64,000 nt of DNA from Hymenobacter arizonensis (GCF_900115775.1 NZ_FOXS01000006.1:124001-188000), one strand, 5' to 3'. Counted from the stretch's first letter, positions 29,030-37,707 are shown. Numbers and translations: made by a program. Notes: a model not told the origin generated them from the letters alone.

Positions 29030-29839
29030 ATGGGAAAAATCATCGCGGTAGCCAATCAAAAAGGCGGGGTGGGCAAAACCACTACCTCCATTAACCTAGC
29101 GGCGTCCCTGGCCGCCCTGGACTACCGGACCCTGCTCGTTGACGCCGACCCCCAGGCCAACGCCACTTCCGGCGTCGGCTACGACCCAAAGGACATTCAG
29201 AACAGCATTTACGAGTGCATGGTGGACGGCATTAATGCCCAGGACATCATCCTGCCCACCAACATTCTGCCCCACCTCGACCTCATGCCCTCCCACATCG
29301 ACCTGGTGGGCGCCGAGGTGGAAATGATAAACCTGCCCAACCGCGAAGAGAAAATGAAGGAGGCCCTGCGCCCCCTCGCCGAGCAGTACGACTTCATCAT
29401 CATCGACTGCTCCCCTTCGCTGGGCCTTATCACCGTAAACGCCCTCACGGCCGCGCACTCAGTTATCATTCCTGTGCAGTGCGAATATTTCGCCCTCGAA
29501 GGCCTGGGTAAGCTGCTGAATACTATTAAAATCATCCAGAGCCGCCTCAACACCGACCTGGAAATCGAAGGCATTCTGCTCACGATGTACGACGTGCGCC
29601 TGCGCCTTTCCAACCAAGTGGTGGAGGAAGTACGCATGCACTTCCAGCAGCTGGCGTTCGACACCATCATCCCCCGCAACGTGAAGCTGAGCGAGTCGCC
29701 CAGCTTCGGCATCCCCGTCATTCTGCACGACGCCGAGAGCAAAGGCTCCATCAGCTACCTGAACCTGGCGCGTGAGATTGTGGAGAAGAACAGCGTGGAA
29801 GCCCGGCCCGAGGAAACGGCTGAGGACGAGCGGATATAG
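29030..29839 (+). CDS. parA: Chromosome-partitioning ParA-family ATPase (Soj)
   Basis: A 269-residue Walker-type ATPase. The deviant Walker A motif KGGVGKTTTS (about 10-19), LVDADPQANAT and the Walker B-like FIIIDCSPSLGL are all present. ParA forms ATP-dependent gradients on the nucleoid and moves ParB-parS complexes during chromosome segregation. parB is at 31446-32447, separated by a divergent SDR gene, instead of the usual tight parA-parB pair. The intergenic DNA before the start is AT-rich. No parS-like palindrome was seen nearby. Confidence 0.94.
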   Translation: MGKIIAVANQKGGVGKTTTSINLAASLAALDYRTLLVDADPQANATSGVGYDPKDIQNSIYECMVDGINAQDIILPTNILPHLDLMPSHIDLVGAEVEMINLPNREEKMKEALRPLAEQYDFIIIDCSPSLGLITVNALTAAHSVIIPVQCEYFALEGLGKLLNTIKIIQSRLNTDLEIEGILLTMYDVRLRLSNQVVEEVRMHFQQLAFDTIIPRNVKLSESPSFGIPVILHDAESKGSISYLNLAREIVEKNSVEARPEETAEDERI

Positions 29840-29892
29840 GCTTTTATAGCCTGATTTTTAGAGCATAGAACGCCTCATGCATCTGGCGTCCG

Positions 29893-29924
29893 AGCCCCTA
29901 GAGCATCATCATGCTCTAGGGGCT
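29893..29924 (+). terminator. Hairpin downstream of parA
   Basis: AGCCCCTAGAGCAT and ATGCTCTAGGGGCT form a near-perfect stem with a very short loop. The T-run is weak, so it may be a transcript-end hairpin rather than a classic terminator. Confidence 0.6.
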
Positions 29925-30014
29925 TGTGCTTTTGAAGCGTAAGCTGAGTGCAGCTTAGCTTAGATGAACTAGCAGTTCTAGGCGGCAAACTATAAGCCCT
30001 GCCGCAGCCGGTTA

Positions 30015-31055
30015 CTATTGTTTCTGCTGCTTGCGGGCCCGCTTTTCCGCTTTCATTCGAGCTCGCACGCCATCATCCACGCCGCGGCCGGTGGGCATGG
30101 GCTCGTGCACGGAGCCGGGGGTGGGCGGCAGAGGCGGCGCAGTCTTAATCTGATAACGGTGGGCGATGTTGCCCGACAGGCGCTCGGTGAAATGCGGCAG
30201 GATGCGGTGCGAGGTGACGGCGCCGCGGGCCTTCCAGCCTACCGGCAGTTCCGGCCGGGGCCGCACCGATGAGCGCACCATCGCATTCACCACTTTCGAA
30301 GGCGGGTCCATGGCGGCCATGCGGGCCGTACCGCCGCTGTAGTTGGCCGCGTGCCCCCAAAACGGCGTGTCAACAGCCCAGGGCTCGATGGTCACCACTT
30401 CAATGTTCTTGTAGCCCTGCAGTCGCAACTCCTGGTTCAGGGCTTGGTCGAGGTTGAGGATGGCACCTTTTGTGGCGGCGTATACAGCGTGGTAGGCCAG
30501 CGGCACGTGGCTTTCCACTGAGCCCAGGTTCATAAGCGCGCCGCGGCCCTGCGCCTGAAACAGCTTGATGGCCAGCTGGCTGCCGTACACCACTCCTTTC
30601 AGGTTTACGTCAATCAGGCGCGAATAGTCGGTCAGCGGAATCTCCCAAAACCGCCCGATGCCGCCTACGCCCGCGTCGTTCACCCATACGTCTACCCGCC
30701 CGTACTGCTTCACGGCGGCATCGGCCAGGCGCTGTACTTCTTCGGGCTTGCTGATGTCGGTAGTAACTACCAGCGCCGTGCCGCCCGCAGCACGAATCTT
30801 GGTGGCTATTTCCTCTAGTAGCTCGGTGCGCCGGGCAGCCAGCACCACATTGGCCTTGAAGGCGCCCAGCTGCTCAGCCATGCCCCGCCCAAACCCGCTC
30901 GATGCGCCCACAATGACGTAGGTCTTGCCCTGCACCTTGCGCTGCACCGCGGTGCCCGGGCGGGAAGTAGCACAGCTGCTCAGCAACATACCCAGGAACA
31001 GAAGCAACACTGTGCCCCTGCTCCTCAGAGCACAGGAAATAACTTGTAGCAGCAT
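30015..31055 (-). CDS. SDR-family oxidoreductase with lipoprotein-like N-terminus
   Basis: A 346-residue short-chain dehydrogenase. The cofactor-binding loop is VGASSGFGRG (about 49-58), the active-site pair is Tyr and Lys in YAATK, and VNDAGVGGIG matches the NNAG motif. Unusually, the N-terminus (MLLQVISCALRSRGTVLLLFLGMLLSSC) looks like a lipoprotein signal with lipobox LSSC before the Rossmann fold. Cytoplasmic NAD(P)H enzymes rarely carry this. ATG at 31055 is chosen; an in-frame start at 31115 would place 20 more residues in front. The C-terminal 50 residues are basic (RARMKAEKRARKQQKQ). Substrate is unknown. It separates parA from parB. Confidence 0.85.
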   Translation of the reverse strand: MLLQVISCALRSRGTVLLLFLGMLLSSCATSRPGTAVQRKVQGKTYVIVGASSGFGRGMAEQLGAFKANVVLAARRTELLEEIATKIRAAGGTALVVTTDISKPEEVQRLADAAVKQYGRVDVWVNDAGVGGIGRFWEIPLTDYSRLIDVNLKGVVYGSQLAIKLFQAQGRGALMNLGSVESHVPLAYHAVYAATKGAILNLDQALNQELRLQGYKNIEVVTIEPWAVDTPFWGHAANYSGGTARMAAMDPPSKVVNAMVRSSVRPRPELPVGWKARGAVTSHRILPHFTERLSGNIAHRYQIKTAPPLPPTPGSVHEPMPTGRGVDDGVRARMKAEKRARKQQKQ

Positions 31056-31445
31056 GGACCTGCTGTTGGGGGCGATTTCAATGAAACGGACGGTAGAGGC
31101 AGCAAAAGCAGTCATAAGCGGGGGAAAATGGCGGAAAAATCGCCGGTTCAGCCAAGTCTACTTTCTGTTTTTGAGTAAGGTTACTACGGCTCAGTTGTTG
31201 GAAGCCAAGCTTTTTTTACGTTGCCAGGGCTAGCGTCGGGCTTGTTTCCCACTACTGTCCGGCTTGGAGCGGAGCTTGCTTTGTTCAGCTTTTTGACTGC
31301 TGAGCACTCCGTGTTTTCACACCCCGTCCTGCCCTGTCTGGGTTGGTTTGCCGATTTATCGGCGGTGATAGCGCAGCCCCGCCCAACTTTCCGTAATTTT
31401 GACATTCGGCCGCCGCCTGCATTTTATGGGCCCGGCCGGTTTACT
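31056..31445. other. 390-base interval between SDR and parB genes
   Basis: The interval lies between divergent genes. Apart from a TAATTTTG promoter-like box at 31394-31401 I see no parS palindrome, no tRNA and no repeat. Open frames here lack any recognisable family character. It probably holds the promoters of both genes. Confidence 0.5.
31394..31401 (+). promoter_or_regulatory. -7 box upstream of parB
   Basis: TAATTTTG is an exact TAnnTTTG match, 44 bases before the parB ATG at 31446. No -33 TTG is evident at 19-20 bases. Confidence 0.45.
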
Positions 31446-32447
31446 ATGGCTCTAGAGAAGAACGAAGAGAAGTTGCAAGCTGCCCTGGCCGCCGCCGCCG
31501 CAGTAAAACGCAAGGGTGGTCTGGGTGGTGGTTTAGGCCGTGGCCTCAACGCCCTGATTGAGGGCAGCTACGATAAAAAAGGCGAACGGTCCGGCTCCAG
31601 CGAGCGGCTGGTGTCGCACCCGGTCAATTCGGTGGGCTTTATTTCAGTTGAGCACATTGAGGCCAACCCCTACCAGCCCCGCACCCACTTCGACCAGGAA
31701 GCCCTGCAGGAACTGGCCAACAGCATCAAGATTCAGGGCATCATTCAGCCCGTGACCCTGCGCCAGCTCGGCACCAACTCCTATCAGTTGATTTCGGGTG
31801 AGCGTCGCTTGCAGGCCTCCAAGCTGGCCGGCCTGGAAACCATTCCCGCTTACATCCGCAAGGCCGACGACCAGCAAATGCTGGAAATGGCTCTGATTGA
31901 GAACATTCAGCGCGAAAACCTTAATGCCATCGAAATCGCCCTCAGCTACCAGCGCCTGCTGAGCGAGTGCAACCTGCGCCAGGAAGAACTGGGCGACCGA
32001 GTGGGCAAAAACCGCTCGACCGTCACCAACTACCTGCGCCTGCTGAAGCTGCCGCCCGACGTGCAAATCGGCCTGCGCGACGCTGAAATCAGCATGGGCC
32101 ACGCCCGCGCCCTCATCGGCATCGAAGACCCCAAGGCCCAGGTAGAACTCTACCGCAAGATTGTGGCCGAAGAACTGTCCGTGCGCCGGGTAGAAGAATT
32201 GGTACGCGGCGGCTTTGGCCGGCCCACTGCCAACAACGGCGGCGAAAACGCCGACAACACCGCTGCTGCTCCTGCTCAATTTGTGGTACCAGCCGCTGAG
32301 CTGCGGCGCACCGAACGCCACCTCACCGACCGCTTCGGCTCGCGCGTGCAGGTACGCCCCGGCCCCAAAGGCAGCGGCGAAATCAAAATTGCCTTCGATT
32401 CGGTGGAAGACATGCAGCGCATTCTGCACATTCTGCATCCCTCCTGA
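31446..32447 (+). CDS. parB: Chromosome-partitioning protein ParB (Spo0J)
   Basis: A 333-residue DNA-binding CTPase that loads at parS and spreads on DNA to form the partition complex. ATG at 31446 (MALEKNEEKLQAALAAAAAV) precedes the Gly-rich segment GGLGGGLGRGLNALIEG typical of ParB N-termini. ParB/Srx CTP-binding motifs are HIEANPYQPRTHFD, GERRLQAS and ENIQRENLNAIE. A helix-turn-helix (LGDRVGKNRSTVTNYLRLL) follows, then a C-terminal dimer domain ending in LHPS. It leads a run parB-DUF5683-dapB-lepB that is common in this phylum. Confidence 0.95.
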   Translation: MALEKNEEKLQAALAAAAAVKRKGGLGGGLGRGLNALIEGSYDKKGERSGSSERLVSHPVNSVGFISVEHIEANPYQPRTHFDQEALQELANSIKIQGIIQPVTLRQLGTNSYQLISGERRLQASKLAGLETIPAYIRKADDQQMLEMALIENIQRENLNAIEIALSYQRLLSECNLRQEELGDRVGKNRSTVTNYLRLLKLPPDVQIGLRDAEISMGHARALIGIEDPKAQVELYRKIVAEELSVRRVEELVRGGFGRPTANNGGENADNTAAAPAQFVVPAAELRRTERHLTDRFGSRVQVRPGPKGSGEIKIAFDSVEDMQRILHILHPS

Positions 32448-32452
32448 GCAAC

Positions 32453-32532
32453 ACCGGGGATTTTTAGCACATGAGGCTCGGCCTGGAGCAGCTAATTGTG
32501 AGCTATGCCTCGCCTCATATGCTAAATCCCGG
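32453..32532. repeat. Imperfect inverted repeat after parB
   Basis: CCGGGGATTTTTAGCACATGAGGC (positions 32453-32477) faces a near-complement ending in CTAAATCCCGG at 32532. It may be a weak terminator or mRNA-stability hairpin between parB and the DUF5683 gene. Confidence 0.55.
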
Positions 32533-32556
32533 ACGTTATCCGTTAGCAGGTTTGCT

Positions 32557-33288
32557 ATGAAAAATTTGTGTCGTCATTTCGCGGTCCTGTTCGTATTGTT
32601 AGGCCTGTTCTTTGCTAGCCAAAGCGTGCAAGCACAGGTGTTTGGCCCAACCACGCCCGCCGTAATTCGCCCCGACACTGCCGAAACCCGTGAAGTAGTG
32701 GTTACGGACGAAGCCAAGCGCAGCAAGGCTGCCGCCGACTCAGCCAAGCGCACCGAGCGCATGTTCCGGGCTTTCGGCTACGAAGGCATTCGCCTCACGC
32801 GGCCGGGCAAGGCTGCGTTGCTGGCGGCTATACTGCCCGGCGCGGGCCAGATTTATAATCGCAGGTGGTGGAAATTGCCGCTAGTGTATGGCGCGTTGGG
32901 TGGGGTCGGCTATGGGCTGTATTTTTACCAAACCGGCTTCCGCGAGTTTGCCGATGCCAGCAACCTGCTCAAGGAAGAGGCAGGGATTGTAGGCGGCTAC
33001 CGGCCCCAAGACGGCCGCCTCCCTCGTCGAGTGCGCCCAGCGCGAACCATTGAAGCAATCGATTTTTCGGTTCGGTCCTACCGCGGCGAACGCGACCTGT
33101 TTATTCTTTACGCTGGCCTGGCCTATGGCCTGCAGATAGTAGATGCGCTGGTCGATGCTCACCTTAAAGACTTTGACGTGAGCCCCGACCTGAGCCTGCA
33201 TTGGGAGCCGACATTGCTGCCCGTGCCGGGCCGGGCCCTGGCTCTGCCCACCGCCCCGGGCGTTGCGTTTGCTCTGCGGGTAAAGTAA
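32557..33288 (+). CDS. DUF5683 domain membrane protein
   Basis: A 243-residue protein of the DUF5683 family. ATG at 32557 starts a signal peptide (FAVLFVLLGLFFASQSVQAQ). The family core begins near residue 80: RPGKAALLAAILPGAGQIYNRRWWKLPLVYGALGGVGYGLYFY, with a loop GAGQIYNRRWWK that recurs in these proteins, then later ERDLFILYAGLAYGLQIVDALVDAHL. Two or three membrane segments are visible. Its role is unknown, but the neighbourhood parB-DUF5683-dapB-lepB is conserved in Bacteroidota, which hints at a link to envelope growth or division. It may be co-transcribed with dapB. Confidence 0.85.
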   Translation: MKNLCRHFAVLFVLLGLFFASQSVQAQVFGPTTPAVIRPDTAETREVVVTDEAKRSKAAADSAKRTERMFRAFGYEGIRLTRPGKAALLAAILPGAGQIYNRRWWKLPLVYGALGGVGYGLYFYQTGFREFADASNLLKEEAGIVGGYRPQDGRLPRRVRPARTIEAIDFSVRSYRGERDLFILYAGLAYGLQIVDALVDAHLKDFDVSPDLSLHWEPTLLPVPGRALALPTAPGVAFALRVK

Positions 33289-33383
33289 AAACTGCTTAGT
33301 AATAGCTCAGACCGGAGTTTAATCCGCTCGCTGCCAGGCTGTGCCTCGTCAACACTTCTAATTCCTGACACCTACTCTTCTTC

Positions 33384-34103
33384 ATGAAAATTCTACTCAT
33401 CGGCTACGGTAAAATGGGCCAAACCATTGCTGCTCTTGCGGCTGAGCGTGGCCACGAAATCGCCGGCATTGTCGACTCGCATGCCACTCAGTTTAAAATC
33501 AGCGATTTTACCCCGGGCACGGTTGATGTAGCCATTGAATTCACGCATCCCGATTCGGCCTTCGCCAATGTCACAGCGTGCCTGCGCCAAGGCATTCCGG
33601 TGGTGTGCGGCTCCACGGGCTGGCTGCACCATTTCGAAGAAGCCCAGGCCCTCACCAACGAGTTGGGCGGCAGCCTTTTCTACGCCTCCAACTACAGCGT
33701 GGGTGTGAACCTATTCTTTCACTTCAACGAGTACATGGCCGCCAAAATGCATCAGTTTGGGGGCTACGACGTGGCCGTACGCGAGATTCACCACACCCAG
33801 AAAATTGACCAGCCCAGCGGTACGGCCCTCACCACGGCCGAAGCAATCATTCGTCATTTCCCCACCAAAACCACCTGGCGCAACGAGCCCGCCGAGACGC
33901 CTAACGAGCTGGCCATCATCAGCGAGCGCACCGGCGATGCTGTGGGCACGCACATTGTCACCTACACTTCTGCCGTCGACCTTCTGGAACTGAAGCACGA
34001 GGCGCACAGCCGCGAAGGATTTGCCTCTGGCGCCATACTGGCCGCCGAGTGGCTGCCCGGCCGGGTGGGCGTATTTGGAATGAAAGAGCTGCTGGATTTG
34101 TAA
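33384..34103 (+). CDS. dapB: 4-hydroxy-tetrahydrodipicolinate reductase
   Basis: A 239-residue enzyme that reduces the dapA product using NAD(P)H in lysine and diaminopimelate synthesis. The Rossmann motif is LLIGYGKMGQT (4-14), shorter than the classical GAxGRMG but typical of the short Bacteroidota type. Catalytic-region motifs are EIHHTQKIDQPSGTALTTAE (His-His and Lys) and the C-terminal GVFGMKELLDL. Cell-wall DAP supply links it to the neighbouring envelope genes. The gap to lepB is about 90 bases. Confidence 0.95.
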   Translation: MKILLIGYGKMGQTIAALAAERGHEIAGIVDSHATQFKISDFTPGTVDVAIEFTHPDSAFANVTACLRQGIPVVCGSTGWLHHFEEAQALTNELGGSLFYASNYSVGVNLFFHFNEYMAAKMHQFGGYDVAVREIHHTQKIDQPSGTALTTAEAIIRHFPTKTTWRNEPAETPNELAIISERTGDAVGTHIVTYTSAVDLLELKHEAHSREGFASGAILAAEWLPGRVGVFGMKELLDL

Positions 34104-34196
34104 TCGCCCCAACTGCTGCGGGTAGCAGCGTAGCCTCTTGGCGTTCTGCTGCGTTTCTTTACCTGATTTTCATTGCCAAGCCTAAGCTTGCTTCTC

Positions 34197-35345
34197 ATGT
34201 CCTTGCTCAAAACCGACCGCACCACCTCGCCCCAACGCCCCAAAACAAAAACCCGCGAGTGGGCCGACTCGCTGATTTTTGCCGTTGTGGCAGCCACGCT
34301 CATTCGTTGGGCTACGTTTGAGGCCTACACCATTCCCTCGCCCAGCATGGAAAACTCCTTGCTGGTGGGCGACTACCTGTTTGTGAGTAAGCTGCACTAC
34401 GGCCCCATCACCCCGCAAACGCCGTTGCAGGTCCCCCTCACCCACCAAACCGTGTGGGGCACCGGGCTCAAAAGCTACTCGGAGCTGATTCAGTTGCCGA
34501 CGTACCGACTGCCGGGCTTTTCCGAAATCAAGCGCAACGACGTGGTGGTGTTTCACGTGCCCCACGAGGACCAGTTTCCGGCCGACTTGCGCACCAACTA
34601 CATCAAGCGCTGTGTGGCCGTGGCCGGCGACACCCTCGAAATTCGGGATGCCCAGGTGTACCTCAACGGCAAGCCCGGCGAAACGCCTCCCGGCCTGGAA
34701 ACGACCTACTTTATGCAGGTCGACAACCCCAACGACGAAGTAGTGGCCGACCTGCGCGCCCAGGGCGTGGTTGATTACGACCAGCCCAACGGCAGCCCCC
34801 AGGCCGTAGCGGCCCCCGACGGCAAGTTGGGCTATGCCATCAGCTGCACGGCTGCTGCGGCCGACTTCTTCCGCAAGCAGCCCTACGTGAAGAGCATGAC
34901 CGTCATTCAACCCCAGGTGCAGCTCTTCCCCGACGTGGCCGACTTCCGCAACTCCGGCGCCATGAGCGCCACGCCCCGCGGCTGGACCCTGGATAGCTAC
35001 GGCCCCCTGCCCATTCCCAAGAAAGGCCAGACCATCACGCTCACCCCCGGCAACGCAGCCATCTACTTCAAAATAGTGGCCCGCTACGAAAGCAACGAAG
35101 GCATTACCTGGCAGGACGGCATGATTCACCAAAACGGCAAGCCGCTGACCAGCTACACCGTAAAGCAGAACTACTACATGATGATGGGCGACAACCGCCA
35201 CAACTCCGAGGACTCGCGTTTCTGGGGTTTTGTGCCCGAAGACCATGTCGTGGGCAAGGCGGTGCTCATCTGGCTTTCCGTTGACCCCAATGGCGATTTC
35301 TGGCACAAAATCCGGTGGAACCGGTTGTTCAACATCATCCACTAA
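34197..35345 (+). CDS. lepB: Signal peptidase I
   Basis: A 382-residue type I signal peptidase that removes signal peptides at the outer face of the inner membrane. ATG at 34197 is preferred over a TTG at 34173. A membrane anchor lies at about 24-40. The Ser nucleophile is Ser50 in TIPSPSMENSLLVGD, and the general-base Lys is in IKRCVAVAGDTLEI. The family box GDNRHNSEDSRFWGFVPE is near the C-terminus. A large insertion of about 130 residues (roughly 155-300) between boxes D and E is characteristic of the long Bacteroidota enzymes. Downstream lies a GTCATTGCGAG inverted pair. Confidence 0.95.
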   Translation: MSLLKTDRTTSPQRPKTKTREWADSLIFAVVAATLIRWATFEAYTIPSPSMENSLLVGDYLFVSKLHYGPITPQTPLQVPLTHQTVWGTGLKSYSELIQLPTYRLPGFSEIKRNDVVVFHVPHEDQFPADLRTNYIKRCVAVAGDTLEIRDAQVYLNGKPGETPPGLETTYFMQVDNPNDEVVADLRAQGVVDYDQPNGSPQAVAAPDGKLGYAISCTAAAADFFRKQPYVKSMTVIQPQVQLFPDVADFRNSGAMSATPRGWTLDSYGPLPIPKKGQTITLTPGNAAIYFKIVARYESNEGITWQDGMIHQNGKPLTSYTVKQNYYMMMGDNRHNSEDSRFWGFVPEDHVVGKAVLIWLSVDPNGDFWHKIRWNRLFNIIH

Positions 35346-35354
35346 GGTCCGAAC

Positions 35355-35517
35355 TGTCATTGCGAGGAGGCACGACGAAGCAATCCGTCCTGGTCTCAGC
35401 GACCAACCTGATAATGTGACTAAGCCCCGGTACTGCGCAGTACCGGGGCTTTTTGTTTCATTAAACTATCTAACTCTAATAGGACGGATTGCTTCGTCGT
35501 GCCTCCTCGCAATGACA
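35355..35517. repeat. GTCATTGCGAG-family inverted pair (copy A2) without nuclease gene
   Basis: Perfect 37-base arms (35355-35391 and 35481-35517). Each begins TGTCATTGCGAG with stem ATTGC/GCAAT and ends CCGTCCT. The left unit also carries the distal box GCGACCA...TGTGACTAAGCC seen at the GIY-YIG gene; the right one does not. A terminator hairpin sits inside. This looks like a non-coding relative of the 22970-23410 element. Confidence 0.92.
35422..35455 (+). terminator. Rho-independent terminator after lepB
   Basis: AAGCCCCGGTACTGC and GCAGTACCGGGGCTTTTTG form a strong stem with a T-run. It lies inside the inverted pair 35355-35517, on the lepB side. Confidence 0.88.
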
Positions 35518-35526
35518 GTTTTAGCC

Positions 35527-36189
35527 CTACCACTCTATCGGCTCCAGCCCCATTTGCTGCAGCCAAGCATTGGTCTTACTGAAAGGCTTGCTGCCGAAGA
35601 AACCTTTGTCGGCCGCAAAGGGCGAAGGATGAACCGATTTCAGTATCAGGTGCTTTTTTCCGTCAATAAGCTCGGACTTTTTGCCGGCGTAGGCGCCCCA
35701 AAGGATGAACACCACATGCTCCTTTTCTTCCGATACTTTGCGAATAACCGCATCGGTAAACTCCTCCCAGCCTCTTTTCTGATGCGAGGCAGGCTCGCTG
35801 GCGCGCACGGTGAGCGTGGCGTTGAGCAGCAACACGCCTTGCTGGGCCCAGCGGTCGAGGTTGCCGTTAGTAGGGGGCGACGTGCTGGGAATATCGTCGC
35901 GCAGTTCCTTAAAAATGTTCTGCAGCGAAGGCGGCGTGCGCTGCCCATCCTGCACCGAGAAAGAGAGCCCATGGGCCTGATTGCGACCATGGTACGGGTC
36001 CTGGCCTAGAATTACGACCTTCACGTTATCAAACGGGGTAGCGTCGAAGGCGTGGAAAATCTGGGCGCCCGCCGGGTAAACAGTAGCCGTAGCATACTCT
36101 CCTTTTACAAAGGCAATCAGGCGTTGAAAATAGGGTTTTTCAAATTCTTCGGCCAACACGGGCTGCCAGCTTGCGGCTATCTTTACCAT
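35527..36189 (-). CDS. ung: Uracil-DNA glycosylase
   Basis: A 220-residue family 1 UDG that excises uracil from DNA at the start of base-excision repair. ATG at 36189 opens the family sequence (MVKIAASWQPVLAEEF); upstream in-frame sequence is unrelated. Catalytic motif GQDPYHG contains the water-activating Asp64; the second motif HPSPFAADKGFFG carries the catalytic His and the minor-groove loop. LLNATLTVRASEPASH is the Asn-containing uracil-recognition region. Length is standard. Confidence 0.96.
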   Translation of the reverse strand: MVKIAASWQPVLAEEFEKPYFQRLIAFVKGEYATATVYPAGAQIFHAFDATPFDNVKVVILGQDPYHGRNQAHGLSFSVQDGQRTPPSLQNIFKELRDDIPSTSPPTNGNLDRWAQQGVLLLNATLTVRASEPASHQKRGWEEFTDAVIRKVSEEKEHVVFILWGAYAGKKSELIDGKKHLILKSVHPSPFAADKGFFGSKPFSKTNAWLQQMGLEPIEW

Positions 36190-36306
36190 TGCAGTTTTTT
36201 TAAGAAAAATAATCGGGCTTTTGCGGCGTTCCACCGTGTCTTTTGCGTAAAACCAAATTACGCGGACCTGTGTTAAGCCCGCAGCTACCCATAAGCCACG
36301 ACACTT

Positions 36307-36693
36307 ATGCCCACCACCACTACGCAGGGCGTTACCGTTTCGGTTACGACCAACTACCTGCCCGACTACTCCAGCCCCGGCCAAGAGCACTTCGTGTTTG
36401 CCTATAAAATTGACATTCGCAACAATAGCGAATTTACCGTGAAGCTCTTGCGCCGCCACTGGCACATTCACGACGCCAATGGCGTGGTGCGCGAAGTGGA
36501 AGGCGAAGGCGTGGTGGGCCGCCAGCCCGTGCTGGAACCCGGCGAGGCCCACCAGTACGTGAGCGGCTGCAACCTGAAATCGGGCGTGGGCAAAATGCGC
36601 GGCACCTACCTGATGGAGCGACTGGCCAATGGCCAGGAGTTTTCGGTGGACATCCCCGAATTCACCCTCATGGTGCCCTACCGCCTGAATTAA
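36307..36693 (+). CDS. apaG: ApaG domain protein (Co2+/Mg2+ efflux-associated)
   Basis: A 128-residue single-domain ApaG protein. The fold markers VTVSVTTNYLPDYSSPGQEHFVFAYKIDIRN, GVVGRQPVLEPGEAHQYVSGC and MRGTYLME are characteristic; the pieces are quoted here in part. In Salmonella ApaG (CorD) is linked to magnesium and cobalt efflux; in other bacteria the role is unclear. It is divergent from ung and precedes a methyltransferase gene by about 100 bases. Confidence 0.93.
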   Translation: MPTTTTQGVTVSVTTNYLPDYSSPGQEHFVFAYKIDIRNNSEFTVKLLRRHWHIHDANGVVREVEGEGVVGRQPVLEPGEAHQYVSGCNLKSGVGKMRGTYLMERLANGQEFSVDIPEFTLMVPYRLN

Positions 36694-36788
36694 GTTTGGG
36701 TTGTGACTTGGCCGTTGTCCGTCGTTAGTTTGCACCCTGGTTGTCGTATTGCCGACCTGCCAACGGCTACCTAACAACCAACCCCTGC

Positions 36789-37568
36789 TTGTTTCAACTC
36801 CTCGCTTACTTTCGTTTCTGGCTTCGTTCGGGCAATGCGCATGGGCTGCATTCCCCGTTTGTGTTTGGGCTTTACACCTCCGTGGTGCGCCACACAGGCA
36901 CTTTCAGCGCCTATGCAAGAGTTGAAGCACGGCGGGCTGAGTTGCTCAATAGCGCCGCTAGCATCAGCGTTACGGACTTTGGGGCCGGCTCGCATACCGG
37001 CGCCGGCCAGCAGCGCCGCATCGCCGACATTGCCCGCACGGCTGCCAAGCCCCCGGGCCTGGCCCAATTGCTCTTTCGCCTCGCCAACTATTTCCGGGCG
37101 GCTACCATTCTGGAACTAGGCACCTCGCTGGGCCTCACCACTGCTTACCTGGCCGCTGCCGATTCGCGCAGCCAGGTCTTCACGCTGGAGGGCTGCCCCA
37201 ACGTAGCGGCCGTAGCCCGCGAAACTTTGGCGGCGCTGCACCTGACCAATGTCAGCATTGTGGAGGGCAACATCGACGACACGCTGGCGCCTACCCTATC
37301 GGCGCTTCCCGCACCAGTGGACTTTGCCTTTTTCGACGGCAACCATCGCTACGAGCCAACGCTCCGCTACTTCGAGCTTTGCCTGGCTCATCGCACCGAT
37401 AACTCGGTGTTCGTTTTCGACGACATCCACTGGTCAGAAGAGATGGAACGCGCCTGGGAGTTCATCAAAGCCCACCCCGATGTAACCATGACGGTGGACC
37501 TGTTCTATATCGGCCTGGTGTTTTTTAGAAAGAACCAGCCGAAGCAGCATTTCTGGCTGCGCACGTAG
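36789..37568 (+). CDS. Class I SAM-dependent methyltransferase
   Basis: A 259-residue methyltransferase with a Rossmann-like fold. Motif I is ILELGTSLGLTTAYLA (SAM glycine loop), motif II VFTLEGCPNVAAVARETL and the motif IV region VDFAFFDGNHRY, close to O-methyltransferases of the MTase_24/FkbM-like type. The first 25 residues (FRFWLRSGNAHGLHSPFVFGLY) recur in family members from this lineage. The start is uncertain: TTG at 36789 is chosen on N-terminal similarity, and a TTG at 36741 is the alternative; no ATG is available. The substrate is unknown. Confidence 0.82.
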   Translation: MFQLLAYFRFWLRSGNAHGLHSPFVFGLYTSVVRHTGTFSAYARVEARRAELLNSAASISVTDFGAGSHTGAGQQRRIADIARTAAKPPGLAQLLFRLANYFRAATILELGTSLGLTTAYLAAADSRSQVFTLEGCPNVAAVARETLAALHLTNVSIVEGNIDDTLAPTLSALPAPVDFAFFDGNHRYEPTLRYFELCLAHRTDNSVFVFDDIHWSEEMERAWEFIKAHPDVTMTVDLFYIGLVFFRKNQPKQHFWLRT

Positions 37569-37588
37569 CCAACTCATGCGTAAAGCAC

Positions 37589-37681
37589 GTCATGTCGAGC
37601 GCAGCCGAGACATCTCGCGTGGGGCAGCGGTTCAATCGTACAACGATTCAAACGAGATGTCTCGGCTGCGCTCGACATGAC
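37589..37681. repeat. GTCAT-family REP-like inverted pair (copy B5)
   Basis: Two perfect 29-base arms (37589-37617 and 37653-37681), inverted. Each starts GTCATGTCGAG and holds an inner stem ATGTC/GACAT around GAGCGCAGCCGA, followed by CTCG. It lies between the convergent methyltransferase and kdsA genes. Confidence 0.92.
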
Positions 37682-37707
37682 TTGACAGCAAACGGTTCCG
37701 CGTCTAA

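Noticed and set aside
29030-32447. parS sites near parA/parB
   Set aside because: CACGTG occurs in places, but no flanking palindrome of the parS type was seen.
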